A DNA stretch of 64,000 nucleotides. It comes from Enterococcus sp. 9D6_DIV0238. Its GTDB lineage: Bacteria; Bacillota; Bacilli; Lactobacillales; Enterococcaceae. Below, in pieces: positions 53,786-61,446 of the stretch (position 1 is its first letter; every line of letters begins with the position of its first letter). Under the pieces are notes generated by a model. The model saw nothing but the letters and a program-made list of their open reading frames with translations, was not told the origin of the DNA and ran no database searches. The stretch is from assembly GCF_002174455.2 (NCBI RefSeq), contig NZ_CP147246.1:2981001-3045000 (forward strand), in the 5' to 3' direction. Position numbers and translations under genes: made by a program.

Positions 53786-54258
53786 TTAGAAATCATTATA
53801 GTTATGAACAAGAGTTGACCGAGCAACAGTATAAATCTGTTTTACAAATGGCATTGAAAACAGATTGTGATTACTTTGAGTTTACGATCCGACATGATAT
53901 TGATTTTAAAGAAGATTATTCATATTCATATAATCCTCAAACTTATCAACTAATCGATGAACTATCCGAATTTTTAGTAGAAGTAGAAAAAACGAACAGA
54001 TGGGGCACCTCGATTGTCATACGTTATGAAATTGTTGCTGATGTTTATAGATTCAAGTTGAACAGTGCTTCTTTAGAGATATTATTAAAGTATTCAAGCA
54101 AAATAAGTGATTGGTGTGGGCCAACCTTACCAGAAGACATTGCCTTTTTTAGAGGAAAAAATATGTGGATGGGAACTGTTGGACACGAAACTATGATTTT
54201 TTGGCATTTAACAGATGCTGAATATGAGGAAATTACTTCTTTTGGGATCGATCTTTGA
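53767..54258 (+). CDS. probable immunity protein, copy 2
   Basis: The 163-residue paralogue of copy 1 is roughly 70 percent identical by eye, with the same landmarks (FEFTIRHDIDFKEDYSYSY, ISDWCGPTLPEDIAFFRGKN, MWMGTVGHE). It starts at ATG 53767, the position where copy 1 has TTG, with the same AAAGGAGG. The ATG may give higher expression. The divergence is spread over the whole protein, which fits drift toward a variant toxin rather than a recent duplication. Confidence 0.7.
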   Translation: MELLREFRNHYSYEQELTEQQYKSVLQMALKTDCDYFEFTIRHDIDFKEDYSYSYNPQTYQLIDELSEFLVEVEKTNRWGTSIVIRYEIVADVYRFKLNSASLEILLKYSSKISDWCGPTLPEDIAFFRGKNMWMGTVGHETMIFWHLTDAEYEEITSFGIDL

Positions 54259-54378
54259 AAGAGCTAAAATGCTTCGTTAAGTGAATGAAAATTAATTGAT
54301 ACTATCTTACGTGACCTTAGCAGTATATAAAAATTGCTTTGAATAATTTCAGCTAGTAGTTCTGAACGGTCAAGAAAA

Positions 54379-54455
54379 AGGGACTGGAGAATAACTCTAC
54401 GAGTTACGATCCAGTCTTTTAAAAGTAAATAAACAGTGGAAACAGAAGCGAATCC
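54379..54455 (+). repeat. interspersed repeat (copy 2)
   Basis: GGACTGG...CCAGTC hairpin with inner ATAACTC/GAGTTA, then TTTTAAAA, AATAAACAGTGGAAACAGAAG. It matches the order and sequence of 24829-24904 with substitutions. It lies after the immunity genes and before the convergent mazF and may serve as their terminator. The rest of 54259-54499 is empty. Confidence 0.6.
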
Positions 54456-54499
54456 GTCGTGAAATACAGCAATGAAAAAGTTAGATCATAAGAGCCTCT

Positions 54500-54874
54500 T
54501 TATTCAGTCATTAAACTAGAAAAATCGAATATCATATTAACGGTTTGAGCAGTTTCTCCTAGTTCTTTCAGCGTTGCTCTTTCTATGAAGCGGACATTTC
54601 TTTCCGGAGCAGTAAAGTCGAATGTTTTAACCTGTAAAGGGTTTATATGTCCGTTCACTTGGTGATCAGCGCTCAGCTCGATAAAATGACTTTTCACATT
54701 GGTAGTTGACGTTATCGGACAAACGGCAATCATTCCAGTCACGGCATTGTACTCGTCGCTGCTAATGACGATACCTGGTCGTTTCTTTTGGATTTCCCGA
54801 CCAATACTAGGATCAAAATTGATGATTACGATATCTCCACGCTTAGGCGTGTATCCATGAATACTGAAAACCAT
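54500..54874 (-). CDS. mazF: MazF/PemK family endoribonuclease toxin
   Basis: The 124-residue protein has the CcdB/PemK-fold signature PKRGDIVIINFDPSIGREIQKKRPGIVIS, AVCPITSTT and the C-terminal RATLKELGETAQTVNMIF. MazF toxins cut mRNA at short sequences. Its ATG overlaps the mazE stop (TAATG), which is standard for the pair. The Arg and Ser/Thr residues of the active site appear intact, so it is probably functional. Confidence 0.93.
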   Translation of the reverse strand: MVFSIHGYTPKRGDIVIINFDPSIGREIQKKRPGIVISSDEYNAVTGMIAVCPITSTTNVKSHFIELSADHQVNGHINPLQVKTFDFTAPERNVRFIERATLKELGETAQTVNMIFDFSSLMTE

Positions 54875-55095
54875 TAAAGTTGTTCCTTTCCAACAGGGTT
54901 GTCGTCTGGAAAACCATCGCCGACCTCTAATTCTCGATTATCTTCAAACGCCGTCTTAAATAAGTTGGCTTTCTTTTTAATGAAAGTAATGCTGTCATCA
55001 TCACCCTTAATAGCGATATAATCAATATTTTCTTCTATTCCGAATTTTGCTGGAATCGTCAAGACAATTGCGTTCCCTTGTTTTCTAGTCTTCAT
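54874..55095 (-). CDS. mazE: MazE-like antitoxin (AbrB/SpoVT type)
   Basis: The 73-residue protein has an N-terminal swapped-hairpin DNA-binding fold (RKQGNAIVLTIPAKFGIEEN). An acidic tail ends DGFPDDNPVGKEQL and would bind MazF. The ATG follows GGAGGGGATATT. It is the first gene of the pair and presumably autoregulates. A related N-terminal remnant is found at 57119-57169. Confidence 0.9.
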   Translation of the reverse strand: MKTRKQGNAIVLTIPAKFGIEENIDYIAIKGDDDSITFIKKKANLFKTAFEDNRELEVGDGFPDDNPVGKEQL

Positions 55096-55230
55096 AATAT
55101 CCCCTCCTGAAATTCTTTTCTGATACTATTATACAATAAACAATCAGTAAATACGATGTAATTACTTTTTTCTTGTAGTCATTCCTTTACTTCTTTTAAT
55201 TTCTGTCAAATCAGATAGTTTTTTTTATCC

Positions 55231-55265
55231 AAAAAAAAGAACCAATTCATGATTGGCTCTTTTCG
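55231..55265 (-). terminator. terminator of the C39-type protease gene
   Basis: On the minus strand AGAGCCAATCATGAATTGGTTCT is a stem-loop, followed by TTTTTTTT. Confidence 0.88.
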
Positions 55266-55268
55266 ATT

Positions 55269-56492
55269 CTATTTCCAAATTTCAGTCATCGATTTGTTGA
55301 TTACTGTATTTGATTTCGTCGTATAATTTATATAGCGTGCTGACATTCCCCAGCCATCAGCTAGAATGATGAAATCGTGATTTTTATTATTTTTCTTTCC
55401 AGTCCATGTTCCTTGAACCGACACCGAATGTCCTTTGGTACTACTAATAAAATAACTAAAAATGACATCGTGTTTATTTGATATTGCATTTCTTATTGTT
55501 GTAAAACTAGGGTTGCTAGCATCTTTATATTTGAGATTAACTTTTTTATCCTTACCCAAACTTACTAAGGCAGGACCGATTTTATTTACTGGTGTTCCAC
55601 CGTAAATAATTGTTTTACCATTCTTAACCGTTCTACTTGTTTCTTTAGTCGATGATTTAGACCAAAGGTTATTGTATGTTGTTTTTAAATTAGATGGCAC
55701 CCATGATTGACCAAGTCCATATCTATCTGCAACAATTGTCATTGCTGTTACTGCACATGCGTATTTCCCGGCAGCAGATTCTGATTGCCCTTGGGTCATC
55801 GAAATAAAATATGGCAACATATGGTTTGCTTGGAAAGAGTAATCACTAGGATAATTTTGCATAACGTCACCTGTGTGACCATATTGAGAGGCTGTTGTTA
55901 TACTTTCTCTAATAACATCAAAAACTTCTTCTTGATACATTTCAAGTTCATCAGCATCCATCACTTTACCTGAACTTGTCAATGCTGTATCTTCTACAAC
56001 AACTGAATATTCATTTGGTAAAGTTTCAATCAAAACTTGTTCTGATTCTGGAATATCATCTTTGTTCACATTTTCATTCGTTCTTTCGTCTACATTTTGT
56101 ATCATTTGTTCATAAAAATCAGGTACATTTTTTTCTAAATTGAATTCAGAAATATAGTCACCATCTAAACTCATATCTACAATCACATATCCGTAATCCA
56201 CACCATTTTCAGATAGTTTACAATCATAAGAAAGAATCTCATGTTCACTATTCAATATAGGTGTCATTGCAGTAACAGATAAATTTTTATCAGGTAAAAT
56301 ACCATTGGCAAAATCAAGTGCTACCCTAGGATAAACTTCTTGTGTAATTTTAGTTGTAGTTTCAATTTTGGCTGTATTTTCTTCTGTATAGAAAACTTCT
56401 GATGCATACGTAACCGTGTTACTTGAGAAAAGAATACCACTAAACAGTAAACCTAACATTTTTAATTTAAACATTTTTTTCATTTGTCCCAT
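55269..56492 (-). CDS. secreted C39-like cysteine peptidase family protein
   Basis: The 407-residue protein has a signal peptide (MLGLLFSGILFSSNTVTYA) and a long N-terminal region (about 30-215) that looks like a propeptide or inhibitory domain. The C-terminal papain-like domain has GKYACAVTAMTIVADRYG (catalytic Cys), KGHSVSVQGTWTG (His) and FIILADGWGMSARY (Asp). The layout recalls streptopain and other C39/C10 proteins. Start options are ATG 56492 and two in-frame ATGs just after; the GGAGG lies 3 bp before the first. It overlaps the upstream gene by 13 bp. Confidence 0.78.
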   Translation of the reverse strand: MGQMKKMFKLKMLGLLFSGILFSSNTVTYASEVFYTEENTAKIETTTKITQEVYPRVALDFANGILPDKNLSVTAMTPILNSEHEILSYDCKLSENGVDYGYVIVDMSLDGDYISEFNLEKNVPDFYEQMIQNVDERTNENVNKDDIPESEQVLIETLPNEYSVVVEDTALTSSGKVMDADELEMYQEEVFDVIRESITTASQYGHTGDVMQNYPSDYSFQANHMLPYFISMTQGQSESAAGKYACAVTAMTIVADRYGLGQSWVPSNLKTTYNNLWSKSSTKETSRTVKNGKTIIYGGTPVNKIGPALVSLGKDKKVNLKYKDASNPSFTTIRNAISNKHDVIFSYFISSTKGHSVSVQGTWTGKKNNKNHDFIILADGWGMSARYINYTTKSNTVINKSMTEIWK

Positions 56493-56887
56493 GAACCTCC
56501 AATTTTTAAATTTGACAACGAGTTTACTCTTAAAACATGATCAGACAATAGTTCATTTGAGTTGGATAACAGTTCTACATGATCGCCAACTTCAACAGTT
56601 TTCATATAATTAAATAGACTTTCTTCAGTGGCATCATTTCCATGTTGATCAAATGTTGCATTTCTAATATCGATTTTTAATAGTGAATCTGTTTCGATCT
56701 CCATGAATTCACTAGAGATAACTTTTATTGTGAAATCAAGTTTATTTTTAGAAGCGACATCCCCAATAATCAGTTCAGGAGGAACTGTATTTACAATCAA
56801 GTCTTGAGAAGGTACTTTCTTTTTTTGGTAGAAATATCCTACAATACAAATAATAATAATAACAATGATTAAAACTTTCCATTTCAT
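56480..56887 (-). CDS. membrane-anchored hypothetical protein
   Basis: The 135-residue protein has one N-terminal membrane helix (VLIIVIIIICIVGYFY) and an external beta-rich domain (LDFTIKVISSEFMEIETDSLLKI; VEVGDHVELLSNSNEL). The family is not recognised. It overlaps the protease gene by 13 bp and carries that gene's ribosome site in its last codons, so the two are coupled. It could be an inhibitor, chaperone or anchor for the secreted protease. The start at 56887 has no strong ribosome site. Confidence 0.65.
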   Translation of the reverse strand: MKWKVLIIVIIIICIVGYFYQKKKVPSQDLIVNTVPPELIIGDVASKNKLDFTIKVISSEFMEIETDSLLKIDIRNATFDQHGNDATEESLFNYMKTVEVGDHVELLSNSNELLSDHVLRVNSLSNLKIGGSWDK

Positions 56888-57118
56888 GTTACTTTATCCC
56901 CAATCTTTTAAACTAAAATAATCATCTTATATTAAAGAATAACTCATTTAACTAATGTTATTTTAATTTAAACTAAAAGTCAATATTTTTTTGTTTTAAG
57001 TAATTAATAGTGAGTGTGGATAGAAAAGTTAGATAATGAAAGAGAGAGGAGGTCGGGAAAATCGGGAAAAAGTGTTCAAATCGGAAAAATAAGAAGGAGA
57101 CATTTCTGCTCCTAGGGC

Positions 57119-57169
57119 TTATTCGTTTTCTTCTATTCTGAATTTTACTGGAATCTTCAAAACAATCAC
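57119..57169 (-). pseudogene. remnant of a mazE-like antitoxin gene
   Basis: On the minus strand the frame reads VIVLKIPVKFRIEENE, then a stop. MazE at 55095 has AIVLTIPAKFGIEEN. The DNA is also clearly related: TTTTCTTCTATTCTGAATTT here and TTTTCTTCTATTCCGAATTT there. There is no start codon, tail or toxin gene. The rest of 56888-57322 is AT-rich, apart from TATAAT at 57284 before the amidase gene. Confidence 0.65.
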
Positions 57170-57322
57170 TATAACCTTAAATAATTCTATATAGCAAATC
57201 GACCTAAACATATCTCTATATAAAAACCTTTCTAAAAATAACCCCATCAAGCAAATTTATCACGGTTTTCCAATACAAACCTGTATAATAAAAAACAGCA
57301 AGTAATCGAAAGGAGAGCAGTA

Positions 57323-58783
57323 ATGAAAGATGGTTTATACTACGCAAAACAATTCCGAGAAAAGAAGCTGAGTGTCACCGAATGGATCAATGAGCGGGAT
57401 CAGCAAGTAAAGAAGCTTAATCCTGAGCTAAACGCTTTCGTCGACTGGGATGCTGAAACTGCCAAAAAGCAATTTGAAACGACTCAAATAGCTGATGGCC
57501 CTTTTTCTGGTCTACCAATTCCTTTGAAAATGTTAGGGCAAGACAAAGCGGGCATGAAATCGACTTTGGGATCTCGTTTATTCAAGGAGCATCGAGCAGC
57601 AGCAACGGATAATTTTGTTCAAGGGTTAGAACGTTTAGGTTTTATTCCGTTTGGAAAAACCAATGCACCTGAATTTGGATTTAAGAATATTTCTGATCCG
57701 ACGATTTATGGTCCAGCGAGAAATCCGTGGAATTTGGCTTATTCTCCTGGCGGTTCTAGCGGTGGTGCGGCCGCTGCTGTGGCGAGCGGGTTGTTTCCAA
57801 TTGCTGGAGCCAGTGATGGCGGTGGTTCGATTCGGATTCCTGCTTCGTTTAGTGGGTTGATCGGTTTAAAGCCGACAAGAGGCACGATGCCGGTCGGTCC
57901 CAATAGCTGGCGAGGCTGGCAAGGGGCTTCGATCGATTTTGCTTTGACTATTTCGATGAGAGATACGGAGACGCTTTTTTATCATTTACGAAGGACAGAA
58001 AAAGCAGCACCGTATCAAGCGCCAAAGGCAGAATGGTCTCACCAAAAGGCATCCGCTAAAAAACGTTTGAAAATTGCCTTTTTGACTGAATCACCGGTTG
58101 GGACGCCTGTTTCATCAGAAGCTGTCAAAGCAGTGCGTAAGGCGGTCGCTTTTTTAGAGCAGCAAGGGCATGAAGTGACCGAAATTTCGTATCCAGTCAA
58201 TGGACGTCAATTGATCGACAGTTATTACGCAATGAATGGTGCAGAGACTGCGGCAATGTTTAGCGGTATTCAGGAAGCCATTCAACGTCCGTTAACGATT
58301 TCTGATATGGAGCTGATGACGTGGGGAATCTACCAATATGGACGACAATTACCTGCGAGCGAGTATGTTCAGTCACTGCAATTATGGGATCAGGCTGCCT
58401 ATCAAATGGAGCAATTATTTGAAGAATATGATTTGTTTTTAACACCAACGGCAGCAGATATTGCACCAAAAATCGATGCAGAGCTGCAAAGTGATCAGAT
58501 TCGCCAAGATTTAGCTCAGGCAGAATCTTTATCAGTAAAACAGTTACAGAGGTTGGTCTATGAGATGTTTGAAAAGAGTTTGACGATCACGCCTTTTACC
58601 CAGTTAGCAAATTTAACAGGACAGCCGGCGATCAGTTTACCTACCCATATCGCTGATTCTGGTTTACCGCTGGGGATTCAGTTTATGGCTTCAAAAGGCA
58701 GAGAGGATCTACTTTTCCAAGTAGGAGAACTTTTTGAGCAGGAACAGCAGTTTTTATTACCTAAATTTTATCGTGAATCATAG
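57323..58783 (+). CDS. amidase signature family protein
   Basis: The 486-residue protein has the complete Ser-Ser-Lys triad: Lys in [12 protein letters not shown] (about residue 75), Ser in [16 protein letters not shown] and the nucleophile Ser in [22 protein letters not shown]. It resembles peptide or acyl amidases rather than GatA (no gatB or gatC nearby). It hydrolyses an amide bond in the cytoplasm. It is 9 bp ahead of an amino-acid-type binding protein gene, suggesting that the product or substrate is imported by that transporter. The ATG has GAAAGGAGAGCAGTA. Confidence 0.9.
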   Translation: MKDGLYYAKQFREKKLSVTEWINERDQQVKKLNPELNAFVDWDAETAKKQFETTQIADGPFSGLPIPLKMLGQDKAGMKSTLGSRLFKEHRAAATDNFVQGLERLGFIPFGKTNAPEFGFKNISDPTIYGPARNPWNLAYSPGGSSGGAAAAVASGLFPIAGASDGGGSIRIPASFSGLIGLKPTRGTMPVGPNSWRGWQGASIDFALTISMRDTETLFYHLRRTEKAAPYQAPKAEWSHQKASAKKRLKIAFLTESPVGTPVSSEAVKAVRKAVAFLEQQGHEVTEISYPVNGRQLIDSYYAMNGAETAAMFSGIQEAIQRPLTISDMELMTWGIYQYGRQLPASEYVQSLQLWDQAAYQMEQLFEEYDLFLTPTAADIAPKIDAELQSDQIRQDLAQAESLSVKQLQRLVYEMFEKSLTITPFTQLANLTGQPAISLPTHIADSGLPLGIQFMASKGREDLLFQVGELFEQEQQFLLPKFYRES

Positions 58784-58792
58784 GAGGTTCTA

Positions 58793-59638
58793 ATGAAAAA
58801 GATTATTACTAGTTTAAGTGTGATAGGCTTATTGTTTGTTTTAGCAGCGTGTGGGGGATCGAAAGAATCATCTTCAGGTAAAGATCAAAGTTGGGAAAAG
58901 GCAGAAGAAGCGAAGAAACTGACCGTTGCGACATCTGGTACCTTGTTTCCTTCGTCTTACTACAACGATCAAAATGAATTGACTGGCTACGATGTGGATG
59001 TGATCAAGGAAGTGGCTAAACGGTTGGATTTGAAGGTTGAATTTAAAGAGTACAATGTGGATGGACAGATCACATCTGTGGCAAAAGGAGAGTCAGATCT
59101 GGCGGCAAATGATTTTAGCTTGACGGGAGAAAGAAAAGATAAGTTCAGGTTGTCTTCACCGATCAAATACTCTTTTGACAGCATGATCGTGCGGAAAAGT
59201 GATGATTCAGGTATCGCTTCTCTGGAAGATTTAGAAGGCAAAAAAGCAGCAGGTGAGCCAAATACAAATTATATGAAAATCGCAGAGAAATACGGAGCAA
59301 AACTAGTAACATATGATAATGCCACGAATGATCAATATTTGACAGATGTTGCCAATGGTCGGACAGATGTGATCTTGAATGATTATTACCTGCAAAAAAT
59401 GTCTGTTGGGGCACTGCCGGATATTCCAGTGAAAATTTTAGAGGGTGTCTATTTTAACGCCAATTCAACCGGCTTTTTAATGAAAAAAGACAGTGTAGCG
59501 CTTAGTGAAAAGATCAATGAAACGCTGAAAGAAATGGCGAGTGATGGCACGTTGAAAAAAATCTCTGAAACGTATTTCCAAACGGATGTTTCAGTAGAAC
59601 CAAAGGAAAAGGTTGAAGAAAGTGTTTCGGTGGAGTAA
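58793..59638 (+). CDS. amino-acid ABC transporter substrate-binding lipoprotein
   Basis: The 281-residue protein has a lipoprotein signal and lipobox VLAACGG. The family 3 solute-binding fold follows: LTVATSGTLFPSSYYNDQNELTGYDVDVIKEVAKRLD, ANDFSLTGERKDKF and LEDLEGKKAAGEPNTNYMKI. It captures a polar amino acid or derivative outside the cell. The ATG has TAGGAGGTTCTA. Its stop directly abuts the permease start. Confidence 0.92.
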   Translation: MKKIITSLSVIGLLFVLAACGGSKESSSGKDQSWEKAEEAKKLTVATSGTLFPSSYYNDQNELTGYDVDVIKEVAKRLDLKVEFKEYNVDGQITSVAKGESDLAANDFSLTGERKDKFRLSSPIKYSFDSMIVRKSDDSGIASLEDLEGKKAAGEPNTNYMKIAEKYGAKLVTYDNATNDQYLTDVANGRTDVILNDYYLQKMSVGALPDIPVKILEGVYFNANSTGFLMKKDSVALSEKINETLKEMASDGTLKKISETYFQTDVSVEPKEKVEESVSVE

Positions 59639-60301
59639 ATGTATATTCCAATGATCGATCTTCGTTTAATGGTTGACTCCATACCATTTTTACTGACGGG
59701 ATTACCTTATACCATTGGCATCAGCGTGTTGACTTTTTTGATTGGGAATTTGTTAGGTATCATACTGACGATGTTTGGTATGTTGCCGTCAAAAATCGTG
59801 AAAGGGTTTGTTCGTTTTTATATTTCCTTTTTGCGTGGTGTGCCAGGGTTGGTTTTACTTTTCCTTCTGTATTTTGGTTTGCCGTATCAGTTAAATGCAT
59901 TGACTGCGGCGTGTATTTGCTTTAGTTTGACCAGCAGTGCCTTTATTGCTGAGATTTATCGCGGATCGATCGCGGGTGTAGATGCTGGACAATGGGATGC
60001 GGCGTATGCGTTAGGCTTACCTTTTGGACGAGTGATGCGTAAAATTATTTTACCGCAGGCGTTTCGAATCTCTATTCCAGCATTGGGCAATGTGGCGATG
60101 GATTTATTAAAAGGCACTTCGCTGGCGGCGATGATCACGATTCCGGATATTTTCCAAAAGGCTAAAATCGTCGGTGGTAGGACATTTGATTATATGTCGA
60201 TGTATATTTTAGTGGCTGTGATGTATTGGTTACTGTGTATTGGGATCGGCTGGGGGCAAAATCGTTTGGAGCAGCATTATGAAAAACGTTATATAGCTTA
60301 G
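59639..60301 (+). CDS. amino-acid ABC transporter permease
   Basis: The 220-residue HisM-type permease has the ATPase-contact (EAA) loop DAAYALGLPFGRVMRKIILPQAFRISIPALGN and the usual FYISFLRGVPGLVLLFLLYFGLP. It starts immediately after the binding-protein stop codon and uses GGTGGAG within that gene. No ATPase gene follows: a terminator and then the unrelated TIR gene come next. It must share an ATPase encoded elsewhere or be incomplete. Confidence 0.92.
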   Translation: MYIPMIDLRLMVDSIPFLLTGLPYTIGISVLTFLIGNLLGIILTMFGMLPSKIVKGFVRFYISFLRGVPGLVLLFLLYFGLPYQLNALTAACICFSLTSSAFIAEIYRGSIAGVDAGQWDAAYALGLPFGRVMRKIILPQAFRISIPALGNVAMDLLKGTSLAAMITIPDIFQKAKIVGGRTFDYMSMYILVAVMYWLLCIGIGWGQNRLEQHYEKRYIA

Positions 60302-60375
60302 AATAGAGTCAAAATATAAATGGTTTGAAAATAAGCTAGAACTAGGCGAAAAACTGAAAGAGTTGGGATTAGAAA

Positions 60376-60418
60376 AAGAACCAGGTACCTTTAATGAGTG
60401 TAACTGGTTCTTTTTTTG
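60376..60418 (+). terminator. terminator after the ABC permease
   Basis: GAACCAGGTAC and GTGTAACTGGTTC pair, followed by TTTTTTTG. The 75 bp before it read as KWFENKLELGEKLKELGLEK in one frame, possibly the 3' remnant of a lost gene. From 60419 to 60602 only a TATACT (60566-60571) is notable. Confidence 0.8.
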
Positions 60419-60602
60419 TAAAACACAATCTATTTTTTATATTCAAGACTTTAATTTGACCAGTTATACATGTTATTCTTTATATTAAGATTTTAAATAT
60501 AAACTAATTGTTTCGTTTTGAATAATTATTAAATAATATACATTACTTTATGGATGCATATTTGATATACTATAAATGAAACTATTATTTGGAGGGATCT
60601 TG

Positions 60603-61418
60603 ATGACAAGGAAAGTATTTATCAGCCACAGCTCTTTAGATCGAAATTATGTTGATGAGTTTGTTAGATTACTAAAAAGATTTGGTTTTCGCGACAAGGA
60701 TATTTTTTACAGTTCGAATATTACTAGCGGAGTGGAGCCAGGAGAATTAATTTTGGACCGATTAAAATCTGAATTGGCTGAGAGTCCTATAGTATTGTAT
60801 TTTTTATCTAAAAACTATTATGAAAGTGCTATTTGTTTGAATGAGATGGGAGCATCTTGGATGGTTACGGATAAACACTATCCCATCGCATTGCCAGGCT
60901 TTTCACCTAATGAGATAGCGGGAGCAGTTAATAGAGACCGATTAACAATTATGTTGAATGAAAAAACAGGTGTTAAGGAAATCCACTCTTTGTTAAGAAA
61001 ATTATCATCAGATACTAATATTGTTGCTGATGAAGATGTCGCGATTGATATTAAGGGAAATATAGAACCCTTCCAAGAAAGAATAAAAAAATTGATAGAA
61101 GAAAATTACTATTTAAATCAAGATGAGGATGGTTTTTTTGAAGCTGTATTGGAAGAAAAAAGGATTTTGCCAAATAAATGGCAAGAGAAATCCAGTTGTT
61201 TTAAATTATCTGGCTTAATCAATCCTGAAGTACTTGGTGTTGAAAAATTACCTAAACGTGATAGTCATTGGCTATTCTTTTACAATACTTGGGGGAGTTT
61301 TAAAAAAGGGGATAAAGTTAAATTTCAATTGAATGAACAGTTGCCGTACGAAGAAAAGAGTTTCAAAGATATTGGAAAGTGCAAAAATATTTATGTATCA
61401 CATTTAGAAAAAGTGTAA
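60603..61418 (+). CDS. TIR-domain protein
   Basis: The protein is 271 residues from ATG 60603, which follows TTGGAGGGATCTTG. The TIR domain covers about 1-150: RKVFISHSSLDRNYVDEFVRLL, DIFYSSNITSGVEPG (BB-loop region) and the putative catalytic Glu81 in SAICLNEMGASWM. Bacterial TIR domains commonly hydrolyse or process NAD+. The C-terminal ~110 residues (CFKLSGLINPEVLG; GSFKKGDKVKFQLNE) form a separate beta-rich domain that I do not recognise. It has no membrane helix. It lies 28 bp ahead of a dGTPase gene and probably shares its transcript. Confidence 0.88.
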   Translation: MTRKVFISHSSLDRNYVDEFVRLLKRFGFRDKDIFYSSNITSGVEPGELILDRLKSELAESPIVLYFLSKNYYESAICLNEMGASWMVTDKHYPIALPGFSPNEIAGAVNRDRLTIMLNEKTGVKEIHSLLRKLSSDTNIVADEDVAIDIKGNIEPFQERIKKLIEENYYLNQDEDGFFEAVLEEKRILPNKWQEKSSCFKLSGLINPEVLGVEKLPKRDSHWLFFYNTWGSFKKGDKVKFQLNEQLPYEEKSFKDIGKCKNIYVSHLEKV

Positions 61419-61446
61419 TTGAAAATGTAAGTAGGAGGAGTATCAG

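Noticed and set aside
59639..60301. Permease as a complete transporter
   Set aside because: No ATP-binding cassette gene is present within the window next to it, so a complete ABC system cannot be claimed.
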